Source: Novosphingobium sp.
GTDB taxonomy: Bacteria; Pseudomonadota; Alphaproteobacteria; Sphingomonadales; Sphingomonadaceae
Reading direction: 5' to 3'
DNA: 64,000 bases
Assembly: GCF_030696665.1 (NCBI RefSeq)
Contig: NZ_JAUYRV010000033.1
Location: 1 to 64,000, forward strand
The notes beneath the pieces were generated by a model that saw nothing but the letters and a program-made list of their open reading frames with translations, was not told the origin of the DNA and did not search any database. Each line of letters starts with the position of its first letter. Within the stretch, counting starts at the first letter, position 1. Positions 1-8,597 of this stretch are shown one piece after another. Position numbers and translations under genes: made by a program.

Positions 1-330
1 AACGCGCTTTTGCGCGTCCTGCTCACGGCATGCCTTCCGGCTGCGCACCGTGAAATCGTCCAAGCCTGATGACCCAAGGGCAGCTCACCGGTCCAACTCA
101 TCCCAGCCCAGATCACAAATCGCGTTCTTCACGGCCGACCATCTATACAGGTCGCCATGCGCAATAGTTTCAAATCGGAGCGCCAACTTGTCGACCGCCA
201 GACTTACCAGTTTCGGTGCTGGTGCGCCTTGGCCGGGTGGCCGTTGCTTGTTAACTGAAGCTGCACTTTTGGCCCAAGGTGCGCCAAGTGGAAGCAAGTG
301 CTGATCGGACTGAAAGCGCCGTCCAAACTC
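1..330. other. No gene recognised (left edge)
   Basis: The first 330 bases hold only short open frames on both strands (about 70-84 codons). None has a recognisable domain, a convincing ribosome binding site or a link to the flanking operon. The flavoprotein gene on the minus strand ends at 331, so this stretch is its downstream flank. No clear hairpin terminator was seen. Confidence 0.5.
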
Positions 331-1710
331 TTATGTGGGGGTATCCGCCATCCGTGCTGCCGCGGTGCCGGCCAACCGGCCCAGCGTGGTAGCGGTCAGC
401 AAGCCATTGCCCGCCAGATAGCCATCCGCTCCTGAGCCAGAGATTCCGCGCGCCGCGCCGCCACCGGCGAACAGGTTGGGGAAGGGGGTACGATCTTGCC
501 GCAAGACGCGGGCATTGGCATCGACTTCAAGGCCGCCCTGCGTATGGAACAATGCGCCGGTAACTTTGGCGGCGTAATAGGGTGCGGCCAATTTGGGCTT
601 ACCCGAAAAATCACGGCCAAATGCGTCTGCTGTCTCGCCGTTGACCGACTGGGTTACTGCGGCAAACGTCCCGGCCAGCGCATCTGCCGGCAAACGTGTG
701 CTGGCTGCCAATTCGGCGATGTTGGGAGCCGTAATGATCGCCCCGGCGGACAGCGCATCGCGGTAGTCTTCGAAAGCGCACATCAATTGATGCAGCCGGG
801 CATCGAAGATGGACCAGGCGACATGACCGGGCTGCGCGTTGACCTTGGCAGCTTGCTCGGAATAGCCCGCTGCTTCGTTGGAAAACCGCAGTCCAGCGGT
901 GTTCACTTGAAAGCCGCCTTCCATGATCAGCGGCCACAGGATCGGGATGCCATGACCATAGGCGAGGCCGCCGTGCCCCTGATATGCGCCCAGATCAGCC
1001 GTAGCAGCGCCCAGTGCGTCGCCCCAACGCAACGCATCGCCCTTGTTTCCGGGGTGGCCGTGAAAAGTGGCCGCCGTCATTTCGGGGATATAGCGAGCCA
1101 CCAGATCGGGGTTGCCAGCAAATCCTGAACAGCCGAGCACGAGCGCATCGCAGCCAACAATTTCTTCGGCACCATCGGGCCGAGCATAGCGAACGGCGCG
1201 GATTTTGCCGTCAGGATCACTGTCGAGCGCGGTGACGGTGGCTTGCGTCAGGATCATCACGCCGGCCGCAGCGCAGGCTTCTTCTAGGCAGGCCATCAGT
1301 TGCCCGCCGGATCGGCTGGGCGTGCCGTACATCCGCCGCGCGCTGTGACCCGGATAGAGGAAGCCGTCGACCAGATCGAGCGGTACGCCGTGCCGGTCAC
1401 GCAGCCAAGCTACGGTTTCGGCGGATTCGCGGGCCAAAGCCAGCGCCAGCGCAGGGTCAGCTTTGCCTTTCGTTTTTGCGGCGATGTCGGCAGCGAAAAT
1501 TTCGGGTGAATCGACAATTCCTTGGGCGGCCTGTTCTGGTGTGCCGCTTGCCGGGATCAGTCCGGTGGACATCGCAGTAGAGCCAAGCGGAGTGGAATCG
1601 CGTTCCAGCACAAGCACGTCGACCCCGGCATCGGCAGCGGCCAACGCAGCACACAGGCCCGTGCCGCCAGCGCCGATTATCACGATGGGAATGTGCATTT
1701 GTTCAGTCAT
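331..1710 (-). CDS. FAD-dependent fumarate-reductase/succinate-dehydrogenase-type flavoprotein
   Basis: A soluble FAD_binding_2 flavoprotein of about 459 residues. An N-terminal Rossmann motif (IVIIGAGGTGLCAA) is followed by the flavin-attaching Glu of VLERD. The C-terminal part carries FHTQGGLEVD and a GGGAARGISGSGADGYLAGNG-type stretch, both typical of fumarate reductase and 3-ketosteroid dehydrogenase flavoproteins. The start is placed at the ATG of MTEQMHIP, because the longer frame only adds a low-complexity tail that overlaps the upstream gene. It is the last gene of the minus-strand operon CoA-transferase, leuC-like, leuD-like, flavoprotein, and overlaps the leuD-like stop by 8 bp. Such enzymes oxidise or reduce C=C bonds next to carboxylates. 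Here it could interconvert an alkylsuccinate and an alkylmaleate or alkylfumarate (inference). No heme or secretion signal is seen. Confidence 0.85.
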   Translation of the reverse strand: MTEQMHIPIVIIGAGGTGLCAALAAADAGVDVLVLERDSTPLGSTAMSTGLIPASGTPEQAAQGIVDSPEIFAADIAAKTKGKADPALALALARESAETVAWLRDRHGVPLDLVDGFLYPGHSARRMYGTPSRSGGQLMACLEEACAAAGVMILTQATVTALDSDPDGKIRAVRYARPDGAEEIVGCDALVLGCSGFAGNPDLVARYIPEMTAATFHGHPGNKGDALRWGDALGAATADLGAYQGHGGLAYGHGIPILWPLIMEGGFQVNTAGLRFSNEAAGYSEQAAKVNAQPGHVAWSIFDARLHQLMCAFEDYRDALSAGAIITAPNIAELAASTRLPADALAGTFAAVTQSVNGETADAFGRDFSGKPKLAAPYYAAKVTGALFHTQGGLEVDANARVLRQDRTPFPNLFAGGGAARGISGSGADGYLAGNGLLTATTLGRLAGTAAARMADTPT

Positions 1711-2323
1711 GCAAGCTTCCTTCAAGCGGTTCCCACGCCCAGCGCCGGGCGGCGCGGTCATGTGTTTCGAAAGCGGCGATGAGATCCGCGTCGTGCAGCG
1801 TGAGCGCGATCGGGTCTAGTCCATCGAGCAGCATGGCCCGGCTTTCTTCATCAAGGTGAAATGGCCATTCTTGCCCGGCGCAGGCTACGGTTTGCGTGGT
1901 GAGATCGATATGAACAACTGCGTCCAGCGCGGCGATGGGCACAGCATCCAGCGCCACCGGAAGAATCCCGTTGCGCACGCAATTGCCGTGGAAAATCGGA
2001 TTAAAGCTTTCGGCAATGATCGCCCGGAAACCGTATTCGGCCAGCGCCCATGCAGCATGTTCGCGGCTGGACCCGCAGCCGAAATTCTGGCCGCCCAACA
2101 GAATTTGCGCCCCGGCCCAGCGCTGAGCGTTCAAAACAAAGGCGGGATCGGGCGTCCGCGTCTTTTCGTCCAGATAGCGCCACCCGGCGAACAGGCCATC
2201 GGCCAGCCCGGTCTTGGCAACAGACTTCATCTCGCGCGAGGGAATGATCGCATCGGTATCGATGTTGTCGCGCAACAGCGGGACGGCTGCGGACGTGACG
2301 GTACGTACAGGTTGGAAGGCCAT
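1703..2323 (-). CDS. leuD: LeuD-like small subunit of a dicarboxylate hydratase (aconitase family)
   Basis: A small swivelling subunit of the 3-isopropylmalate dehydratase type, about 206 residues. It shows the conserved DNIDTDAIIPSR near residue 20 and the substrate-binding NFGCGSSREHAAWAL near residue 73. The ATG at 2323 lies one base beyond the stop of the leuC-like gene, so the two are translated as a pair. The longer open frame upstream of this ATG lies inside leuC and has no conserved sequence. No leucine biosynthesis genes are nearby (no leuA or leuB). The context is catabolic, so the pair more likely hydrates an alkylmaleate (citraconase or dimethylmaleate hydratase DmdAB type) than isopropylmaleate. 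That substrate is inference; the family is clear. Confidence 0.85.
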   Translation of the reverse strand: MAFQPVRTVTSAAVPLLRDNIDTDAIIPSREMKSVAKTGLADGLFAGWRYLDEKTRTPDPAFVLNAQRWAGAQILLGGQNFGCGSSREHAAWALAEYGFRAIIAESFNPIFHGNCVRNGILPVALDAVPIAALDAVVHIDLTTQTVACAGQEWPFHLDEESRAMLLDGLDPIALTLHDADLIAAFETHDRAARRWAWEPLEGSLHD

Positions 2324-2324
2324 T

Positions 2325-3722
2325 TCAACGATATCCGCGCGGATCGACAATATGACCGGCGACTGCAGATGCAGCGACGGTTTCGGGTGAGGCGAGGTGG
2401 GTTCTCGTGCCGTGCCCTTGCCTGCTTTCGAAATTGCGATTGGTGGTGCTGATGACGCGCTCGCCTGCGCCAAAGCTTTCCCCCCCGGCAAAAAAGCACA
2501 TGGAGCACCCAGCTTCGCGCCATTCGAAACCGGCATCGCGGAAAATCTGGTCAAGCCCTTCGGCTTCGGCTTCGGCCTTGACCCGGCTGGACCCCGGCAC
2601 ACAGATTGCGCGCAAACCCGGCGCGACCGTGCGGCCTTGCAGGATTGCTGCGGCCTTGCGCAAATCGGACAAGCGGGCATTGGTGCAGGAACCAATGAAC
2701 GCAGCGTCTATTGGCAAACCGATGAGGGGGCTGCCGGCATCGACGCCCATATAGGCATGTGATCGCGCAGCGGCATGCCCGGCTGGTCCTGCCAGCGTGG
2801 CGGGTACGGGCTGGTCAAGGCGGATGGATTGTTCCGGGCTGGTTCCCCAGCTAATCATCGGGGCGACATTGCCCGCGTCGATTGCAATTTCGCGGTCGAA
2901 TTGGGCGTCCGGATCTGACACCAGGCAGCGCCAATGCGCTACCGCATCGTCCCACTGGGAGGCGCCCGGGGCGTAACTGCGGCCCTTGAAATAGGCGAAG
3001 ACTTTTTCGTCCGGCGCGATCAATGCGGTGAAAGCCGCCAGTTCGGTTGCCATGTTGCACAAGGTCATCCGCTCTTCCACGGAAAGAGCGGCAATCGCGG
3101 GGCCAGCATATTCCACGACATGGCCGCGTGCGCCTGCTGATCCGATGGTCGCCACGATGTGCAGTGCCAGATCCTTAGCCGTGGCTGCGTCCGGCAAGAG
3201 ACCGGTCACCGTGATGCGCATGGTTGCCGGGCGCTTTACCCGCAGCGTGTTGGTGGCCAGCGCATGTTCAGCCTCGCTGGAGCCGATGCCCCACGCGAGC
3301 GCCCCCAATGCGCCTTGTGTACAGGTATGGCTATCGGGGCAGACCAGCGTCAGACCGGGCAGCACGATGGCGTTTTCGGGCGAGATGACATGGACGATGC
3401 CTTGCCGGGGATCGCCCAGATCGAACAGTGTGACCCCGGCAGCGAGCGCGGCTTCGCGCGTTTGGGTGATGAATTGGGTGCCGGTGGGCATGATCGTTCG
3501 GTCACCGCGTCCGGGCAGCGTATCAACGACGTGATCCATGGTCACAAACACGCGCGCGGGATCGCGCACTGCGCGCCCGTCTTCGGCCAGCGCCTTCATT
3601 GCGATTCCGCCGGTGCGCTCGTGCAGCAGAATGCGATCGATCGCAATTAGCGCGGTTTGCGTGTCGAGAGAGCGCACGCTGTGCGCATCCCACAGCTTGT
3701 CGAACAGGGTCAATCCGCTCAT
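2325..3722 (-). CDS. leuC: LeuC-like large [4Fe-4S] subunit of a dicarboxylate hydratase (aconitase family)
   Basis: A large subunit of 465 residues, the normal LeuC length. The three iron-sulfur cysteines are visible: GSCTNA (Cys346) and CSMC (Cys406 and Cys409). VCPDSHTCTQGALGALAWGIGSSE matches the aconitase-family active-site region. The start at 3722 (MSGLTLFDKLW) is typical of LeuC, and an in-frame extension upstream lies in the CoA-transferase coding end. It lies 4 bp after the CoA-transferase and 1 bp before the leuD-like gene. The complex would add water across the double bond of a maleate-type acid. Dimethylmaleate hydratase of the nicotinate pathway belongs to this family, and a matching dimethylmalate-lyase-type gene lies at 25740. 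Confidence 0.88.
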   Translation of the reverse strand: MSGLTLFDKLWDAHSVRSLDTQTALIAIDRILLHERTGGIAMKALAEDGRAVRDPARVFVTMDHVVDTLPGRGDRTIMPTGTQFITQTREAALAAGVTLFDLGDPRQGIVHVISPENAIVLPGLTLVCPDSHTCTQGALGALAWGIGSSEAEHALATNTLRVKRPATMRITVTGLLPDAATAKDLALHIVATIGSAGARGHVVEYAGPAIAALSVEERMTLCNMATELAAFTALIAPDEKVFAYFKGRSYAPGASQWDDAVAHWRCLVSDPDAQFDREIAIDAGNVAPMISWGTSPEQSIRLDQPVPATLAGPAGHAAARSHAYMGVDAGSPLIGLPIDAAFIGSCTNARLSDLRKAAAILQGRTVAPGLRAICVPGSSRVKAEAEAEGLDQIFRDAGFEWREAGCSMCFFAGGESFGAGERVISTTNRNFESRQGHGTRTHLASPETVAASAVAGHIVDPRGYR

Positions 3723-3726
3723 GATT

Positions 3727-4899
3727 TCAGTCCGCGACTGCGGCCTCCACCGAATAGGCATTCATGACCGCTGCGGTATGTTCGCCGGGGGTGGGCAAAT
3801 CGTGGCGCAAGCCGGGCCGCACGCCGTCAATTTCAATAGGCAGGGCCGGAAGGCGCGCAGGACGCCCGTCGGGCAGTGTAAGGTCCAGCATCCCGCCCGC
3901 AGCATTCAGGTGCGGATCGTCGACCAGTTCGTCGGGCCTGACGATCGGGGCAAAGGGAAGCCCGATCGCTTCCAGCCGAGCGACCAGATCGTCACGGGTC
4001 ATCTTGCCGACCATCTTCCGAACTTGAGGCAGGATGCGGTCGCGCGCTTCGACTCGCTGGTTGTTGGTGGCCAAGCTTTCATCCTGCGCAAGTTCAGCAA
4101 GGCCGAAAGCGGCGCAGAACGCCTGCCACTGACCGTCGCTGACCACGCCGATGAACAGTTGTTCGTCAGGGTGGGCCGTGGCGAATACGTCATAGATCGC
4201 CCAAGCCGAGATGCGGACGGGCATGGGCCGCGCAGCCTGTCCGGTCACTGCCATCTGTGCGATGTGCTGGCCGACAAGGAATGCTGTGGTTTCGTAGAGG
4301 CTGCATTTGACGTAAGCGCCAATGCCGGTGCGATGGCGCCGTTCCAGCGCGGCAAGAATCCCAATCACGCCGAACATGCCTCCGGTAATGTCGATCACCG
4401 ATGCGCCCGCGCGCAAGGGCTGCCCCGGCGGCCCGGTCATATAGGCCAGCCCGCCCATCATCTGGGTCACTTCATCCAGCGCTGTGCGCGATTCATACGG
4501 GCCGGACAGGAACCCCTTGGCCGAACAGAACACCAGTCGTGGGTTGGTGGCTGACAGCGCTTCCCACCCAAGGCCGAACTTGTCGAGCACGCCGGGCCGG
4601 AAATTCTCGATCACCACGTCGGCATCGGCGCAAAGCATCCGCGCCGAGGCAATGCCGGAGGGCGATTTCAGATCCAAGCAGACGCTGCGTTTGTTGCGGT
4701 TGAACATCGGAAAATAGCCGGAGCCGGAACCCAGCAGTTCGCGGGTGTGATCGCCGCCCGGCGGCTCGACCTTGATGACGTCGGCACCCAGATCGCCCAG
4801 AATCACGCCCACGGACGGACCCATGACCATATGGGTGAACTCGATTACGCGAATCCCTGCAAGCGGGCCATCGGGCTGGCCTGCGCCTTGATCAGTCAT
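3727..4899 (-). CDS. CaiB/BaiF family CoA-transferase (class III)
   Basis: A class III CoA-transferase of 390 residues. It opens with GIRVIEFTHMVMGPSVGVILGDLGADVIKVE, the usual N-terminus of the family, and the likely catalytic Asp lies in TALDEVTQMMGG. These enzymes move CoA between carboxylic acids, often from succinyl-CoA to a dicarboxylate. It is the first gene of the minus-strand operon and starts at 4899 (MTDQGAGQPDG); codons further upstream run through the promoter site at 4946-4971 and are not expected to be translated. Activation of an alkylmalate, followed by cleavage by the HMG-CoA-lyase-type enzyme at 6008, would be a coherent use (inference). Confidence 0.88.
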   Translation of the reverse strand: MTDQGAGQPDGPLAGIRVIEFTHMVMGPSVGVILGDLGADVIKVEPPGGDHTRELLGSGSGYFPMFNRNKRSVCLDLKSPSGIASARMLCADADVVIENFRPGVLDKFGLGWEALSATNPRLVFCSAKGFLSGPYESRTALDEVTQMMGGLAYMTGPPGQPLRAGASVIDITGGMFGVIGILAALERRHRTGIGAYVKCSLYETTAFLVGQHIAQMAVTGQAARPMPVRISAWAIYDVFATAHPDEQLFIGVVSDGQWQAFCAAFGLAELAQDESLATNNQRVEARDRILPQVRKMVGKMTRDDLVARLEAIGLPFAPIVRPDELVDDPHLNAAGGMLDLTLPDGRPARLPALPIEIDGVRPGLRHDLPTPGEHTAAVMNAYSVEAAVAD

Positions 4900-4945
4900 A
4901 TTGCCGTTGTTATCCACAAACCTCGCCGAAGCCTCCAGGCTATCT

Positions 4946-4971
4946 TCATTTTGATATAGATATAATACAAT
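4946..4971 (-). promoter_or_regulatory. Operator-like site 1 in the divergent promoter region of the CoA-transferase operon and gntR
   Basis: A 26-bp AT-rich site in otherwise GC-rich DNA. It begins TCATTTTGATATA and ends TATAATACAAT, and its arms TTGATATA and TAATACAA form an imperfect dyad. Site 3 (9934-9959, opposite strand) matches it at 23 of 26 positions. Site 2 (5965-5990) matches over the TTGA...TAATACAA core. It sits 47 bp upstream of the CoA-transferase start and about 150 bp upstream of the gntR start. HutC-type GntR proteins bind short dyads of this kind, so the gene at 5123 is the obvious candidate binder. Binding is not shown by the sequence. Confidence 0.6.
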
Positions 4972-5122
4972 AAAGCGCTTGGCTGGCAAGCCGGGTCCTG
5001 ATCGACAGGCGAATAATGGAGCTACTGCTCAGCACTTCGGCAGTAGTTGGCACAAAGTGCGAAGCGGGCTAACGGGTGGGCGCGACTGGTCTGACGCGCG
5101 TGAAACAAGGGAATTGCGGAAC

Positions 5123-5923
5123 ATGATTAGCGATCGCAAGGCACAGCGCCCGGCTCGCGAGCGGCGCGGTTCGTTGAACCGGGGAGCCGCGATTCCGCTC
5201 TATCACCAGATATTCCTGACGCTGCGAGACGAGATTACGCGTGGAGAGCGGCCATACGGATCGGCACTACCCACGGAAATCGATTTGGCTGCGCGGAACA
5301 AGGTTTCGCGCATCACCGCCCGCCGCGCGTTGGACGAACTTGCCAATCTGGGACTGGTCGACCGGCGTCGGCGGCTGGGCACACGGGTAATTCACCGGAT
5401 GTCCGCCCGTCCGATTGAGGCTAGCATCGATCAGGCGCTGGAATCGCTGATCGCCTTCGGGCAGAACACCGCCGTCAAGGTGATCGATCTGACGACCGAA
5501 ACGGCAGACGCTCGCACGGCTGCAAAACTGGGGCTGGCGGAAGGCGAAGCCATCGTGCGTGCGGTGCGTCTCCGTTCCACCAAGGACGGGCCGCTGGGCC
5601 TGATCATCAGTTATATACCCGCCGGCCTTGGCATTCCGCTCACCGCGGATGCGCTTACTGCAGCGCCGATCCTGTCATTGGTGCGCGCTGCAGGGATCGT
5701 CATTGGCGGTGCTGTGCAGACGATCGAAGCGATGGTTGCTGATCCAGCGCTGGCGACGAATCTGGGAATCGAGCCGCGCGCTGCAGTGCTGCTGGTCGAA
5801 CGTCAGGTAGAGGATGCCGATGGTCGGATCGTGCTGGTGACGAGTGCGTTCTACCGTGCCGACCGTTACCGTATCACGCTGGATATGCATGAGCCCGGGC
5901 GGATCCTGCCCAAATATGCCTGA
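5123..5923 (+). CDS. GntR-family transcriptional regulator (HutC/UTRA type)
   Basis: A regulator of 266 residues. The N-terminal winged helix is seen in PLYHQIFLTLRDEITRGERPYGSALPTE and in VSRITARRALDELANLGLVDRRRRLGT. A UTRA effector domain follows, ending in SAFYRADRYRITLDM. The ATG at 5123 is chosen because it directly precedes the DNA-binding domain; the longer frame adds 48 residues without conservation. It lies between the divergent CoA-transferase operon and the lyase/amidase/imidase operon, the normal place for a local regulator. Three near-identical operator-like sites (4946, 5965, 9934) suggest that it controls these units and the first TonB cassette. The ligand is unknown, probably a pathway acid or amide. 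Confidence 0.88.
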   Translation: MISDRKAQRPARERRGSLNRGAAIPLYHQIFLTLRDEITRGERPYGSALPTEIDLAARNKVSRITARRALDELANLGLVDRRRRLGTRVIHRMSARPIEASIDQALESLIAFGQNTAVKVIDLTTETADARTAAKLGLAEGEAIVRAVRLRSTKDGPLGLIISYIPAGLGIPLTADALTAAPILSLVRAAGIVIGGAVQTIEAMVADPALATNLGIEPRAAVLLVERQVEDADGRIVLVTSAFYRADRYRITLDMHEPGRILPKYA

Positions 5924-5964
5924 CCGCGCACTGCGCGAATTTCCAAGACCACTTGCATCGCTGC

Positions 5965-5990
5965 TCATTTGACATATACATAATACAAAT
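5965..5990 (+). promoter_or_regulatory. Operator-like site 2 upstream of the HMG-CoA-lyase/amidase/imidase operon
   Basis: The site reads TCATTTGACATA, then TACATAATACAAAT, and ends 17 bp before the GTG start at 6008. Aligned on TTGA it matches site 1 at 18 of 23 positions, including the shared end TAATACAA. It lies between the gntR stop (5923) and the next gene. The closeness to the start codon fits a repressor site over or just after the promoter. Confidence 0.55.
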
Positions 5991-6007
5991 AGCGCGAGGA
6001 GTAAGCG

Positions 6008-6982
6008 GTGGTTGCGGGCGATGCACGGCAGATACTGGTGAGCGAAGTCGGTCCGCGTGACGGGCTTCAGAGCATCGCGGCCACCATGTCCACGGCGGCA
6101 AAGAAGCGCTGGATCGATGCGCTGGTTGCCGCTGGAGTGTCCGAAATCGAAGTTGGCTCGTTCGCGCCAGCCAAACTGCTGCCGCAGCTGGCGGATACCG
6201 CAGAGATTGTCCGCCATGCCCGTCTTCATCCGGGTCTGACCGTTGCCGTGCTGGTGCCGAACCGGCGTGGTGCCGAAGATGCGCTGGCCAGCGGCGCGCA
6301 CAAGCTGACGTTGCCGCTGTCCGTTTCGGAGACCCACAGTCTGGCCAACTTGCGCCGGACGCACGCTCAGGTTCTGGACGAAGCGCGGGCAATTGCCGGG
6401 TTGATCGCCGAGATGCCTGCTGCCGAGCGGCCCCATTTCGAAGGCAGCCTGTCCACCGTATTCGGCTGCACGCTGGAAGGGCCGATTGCGGATGACGTCA
6501 TTCGTCGCTGTGCGGCGGAACTTATGGCGGCAGGTGCCGACGAGGTCGGCCTGTCCGACACGAGCGGCTATGCCACCCCGGGCGAAGTACGCCGATTGGT
6601 GGCACTCGTGCGCGCTGTCGTTGGCGATGCTGCGGTGCAAGGGCTGCACCTGCACAATACGCGCGGGCTGGGACTGGCCAATGTCGTGGCCGGACTGGAT
6701 GCAGGGATCACCACGTTTGATGCGTCACAAGGTGGGCTGGGCGGCTGTCCGTTTGCCCCCGGTGCCAGCGGCAACATCGTGACCGAGGATCTGGTCTTCA
6801 TGTTACAGGCGATGGGCTATGAAACCGGCATCGACCTGACCGCCTTGCTGCGTGCCCGCGACGTGGTGGGAGAAGCTCTGCCCGGCGAGCAGCTTTTTGG
6901 CTTCGTGGCAGAAGCGGGATTGCCGAAGGGGTTTGCCGCACCTGCGCAGCCAGTGTTTGCAGCGGAACTGGAGAAGGCGTGA
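6008..6982 (+). CDS. HMG-CoA-lyase-type acyl-CoA lyase
   Basis: A member of the HMGL/DRE-TIM metallolyase family of 324 residues, close to the normal HMG-CoA lyase length. It has VGPRDGLQ near residue 15 (catalytic Arg-Asp), the metal-binding LHLHNTRG near residue 216, and the signature GGLGGCPFAPGASGNIVTED near residue 245, which contains the catalytic Cys. The GTG start has an AGGAG-type site (gcgaggag) just upstream. It is the first gene of a tight operon with an amidase and two imidase-like genes. Beside a CoA-transferase and a LeuCD-type hydratase, a citramalyl-CoA or alkylmalyl-CoA lyase role fits at least as well as true HMG-CoA cleavage (inference). Confidence 0.87.
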   Translation: MVAGDARQILVSEVGPRDGLQSIAATMSTAAKKRWIDALVAAGVSEIEVGSFAPAKLLPQLADTAEIVRHARLHPGLTVAVLVPNRRGAEDALASGAHKLTLPLSVSETHSLANLRRTHAQVLDEARAIAGLIAEMPAAERPHFEGSLSTVFGCTLEGPIADDVIRRCAAELMAAGADEVGLSDTSGYATPGEVRRLVALVRAVVGDAAVQGLHLHNTRGLGLANVVAGLDAGITTFDASQGGLGGCPFAPGASGNIVTEDLVFMLQAMGYETGIDLTALLRARDVVGEALPGEQLFGFVAEAGLPKGFAAPAQPVFAAELEKA

Positions 6983-7665
6983 TGAGCATTGTCGGCACCC
7001 GCATGCTGAGCGACGGCAAGACCGCGCGGCAGATTTTCGAAGAGGTCATGGCCAATCCGCAGCGTGCACGGTTCGGCTTTGGGGAGCGGCTGGCGATCGT
7101 CAATGTCGACTTCCAGAATGCCTATACCCGGATCGACGAGTTCAAGACCGCCTACGAGACAGACCCCCGGCAAATAGAATTTACCAATACCATCTCGGCG
7201 ATGGCGCGCGGAGCCGGAATGCCGGTCGTCTGGACGCATGTTGCCTATATGGACAGCGCCGCCGATGCTGGTGTTTGGGGCACGCGGACCAATACGCCCG
7301 ACAGCCTGCAGAACATCAAGGTAGACAGCCGCCGCCACGCCTTTGACGATCGCTGCAATATCGATCCGGCGGTGGACGCGATTTATACCAAGCGGATGCC
7401 GTCGGCCTTTTTCGAGACGCCGCTGCAAAGCCTGCTGGTCTGGCACAAGGTGGATACAGTGGTGGTCACCGGGGGATCGACGTCAGGCTGCGTGCGGGCA
7501 ACGGCTGTGGATAGCCTCAGCCGGGGCTATCGCACGATTGTCCCGATAGAAACCTGTGCGGACAAGCACGAAAGCTATCACTTCGCCAATCTGACCGACC
7601 TTCAGCTGAAATATGCCGATGTCGTTCCGGTGCGTGAGGTTATCGACTGGCTGGAGGCCCGCTGA
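6982..7665 (+). CDS. Isochorismatase-family amidase (N-carbamoylsarcosine/maleamate amidase type), copy 1
   Basis: A cysteine amidohydrolase of 227 residues. The triad can be read as Asp43 (IVNVDFQNAY), Lys137 (YTKRMPSAFF) and Cys170 (GGSTSGCVRATAVDS). The STSGCVRATA block is that of N-carbamoylsarcosine amidase and maleamate amidohydrolase rather than true isochorismatase. The ATG at 6982 overlaps the lyase stop codon, and the stop overlaps the next start at 7665, so the operon is translationally coupled. A half-amidase next to imidase-like genes suggests hydrolysis of the half-amide to ammonia and a dicarboxylate. A second copy, about as close to the family, lies at 26623. Confidence 0.88.
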   Translation: MSIVGTRMLSDGKTARQIFEEVMANPQRARFGFGERLAIVNVDFQNAYTRIDEFKTAYETDPRQIEFTNTISAMARGAGMPVVWTHVAYMDSAADAGVWGTRTNTPDSLQNIKVDSRRHAFDDRCNIDPAVDAIYTKRMPSAFFETPLQSLLVWHKVDTVVVTGGSTSGCVRATAVDSLSRGYRTIVPIETCADKHESYHFANLTDLQLKYADVVPVREVIDWLEAR

Positions 7666-8597
7666 TGCGCGTGGATGAAAAGGATCCGGGACTTTATGAC
7701 TTCCGGCCTTGGCGTGATCGCGCGCCGATCCGGTGGCCGGGGGGAAAGACCTGTGCGGTTTGGATTTCACCCAATCTTGAATATTACGAGATTGATCCGC
7801 CGATAAATCCGCATCGCAAATCGTGGCCGCAAATCCACCCCGACGTGGTCGGCTATGGCCATCGCGATTATGGCAACCGCGTAGGTCACTGGCGCATGGC
7901 CGACCTGATGAGCAAGCACGGCTTTCCCGGTTCGGTCAGCTTGTCGGTAGCGTTGTGCCAGCACATTCCCGAAGTTGTGGCCGATGCCGAGGCGCGGGGC
8001 TGGGAGTTTTTTAGCCACGGCATTTACAACACGCGCTATTCCTATGGCATGGATGAAGCGCAGGAGCGCGCCATGATCGAGGACGCGATCCACACCGTGC
8101 GCGAGGCCACAGGGCAGACCATTCGCGGCTGGCTGGCCCCCGCGCTGACCCACACGCCGCGCACGCTTGACCTGATCGCCGAATATGGCCTGACTTATAC
8201 GTGCGACCTCTATCACGACGATCAGCCCGGTCCGGTCAAGGTCGCCAGCGGCCGGTTGATGTCGATGCCCTACAGTCTTGAGGTCAACGATCACTACGGT
8301 TTCTTCGTCTATAACATGAGCCCGCGCGACTATGCCGATGTGCTGATCCGCCAGTTTGACCGGCTGGCGGCTGAAGGTGAGGCTTCCGGCACAGTAATGT
8401 GTATCCCGCTCCACGCCTATCTGATCGGCCAACCGCACCGGATCGGCGCTTTCGAAGAGGTGCTGCGCCATATCGCTGCGGATGGGCGGGCGTGGATCAC
8501 CACTGCGGGCGAAATTGCAGATCATTTCCTGAGCACTGGCGCTTATGCCGCGGCAGAAGCCGATGCGGCGCGCTATGGTGCAGGAGCAGAAGCATGA
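7665..8597 (+). CDS. NodB-fold hydrolase of the PuuE/cyclic-imidase type, copy 1
   Basis: A polysaccharide-deacetylase-like protein of 310 residues without a signal peptide, so a cytoplasmic small-molecule hydrolase is likelier than a cell-wall enzyme. It has an SPNLEYYEID segment near residue 33 where classical deacetylases have the metal Asp pair. FFSHGIYNT near residue 122 lacks the second His of the HxxxH zinc motif, and PLHAYLIGQPHR lies near residue 245. This pattern is shared with allantoinase PuuE and with bacterial cyclic imide hydrolases. It sits between a half-amidase and a second gene of the same family, with overlapping start and stop codons on both sides. Opening of a cyclic imide to a half-amide is the favoured reaction; allantoin or hydantoin-like rings remain possible. 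Confidence 0.82.
   Translation: MRVDEKDPGLYDFRPWRDRAPIRWPGGKTCAVWISPNLEYYEIDPPINPHRKSWPQIHPDVVGYGHRDYGNRVGHWRMADLMSKHGFPGSVSLSVALCQHIPEVVADAEARGWEFFSHGIYNTRYSYGMDEAQERAMIEDAIHTVREATGQTIRGWLAPALTHTPRTLDLIAEYGLTYTCDLYHDDQPGPVKVASGRLMSMPYSLEVNDHYGFFVYNMSPRDYADVLIRQFDRLAAEGEASGTVMCIPLHAYLIGQPHRIGAFEEVLRHIAADGRAWITTAGEIADHFLSTGAYAAAEADAARYGAGAEA

Noticed and set aside
50..304. Open frames on both strands at the left edge
   Set aside because: No domain, no ribosome binding site, and composition not clearly coding.
1703..3722. Leucine biosynthesis operon (leuCD)
   Set aside because: leuA and leuB are absent, neighbours are a CoA-transferase and a flavoprotein, and a matching lyase and amidases lie nearby; a catabolic hydratase fits better.
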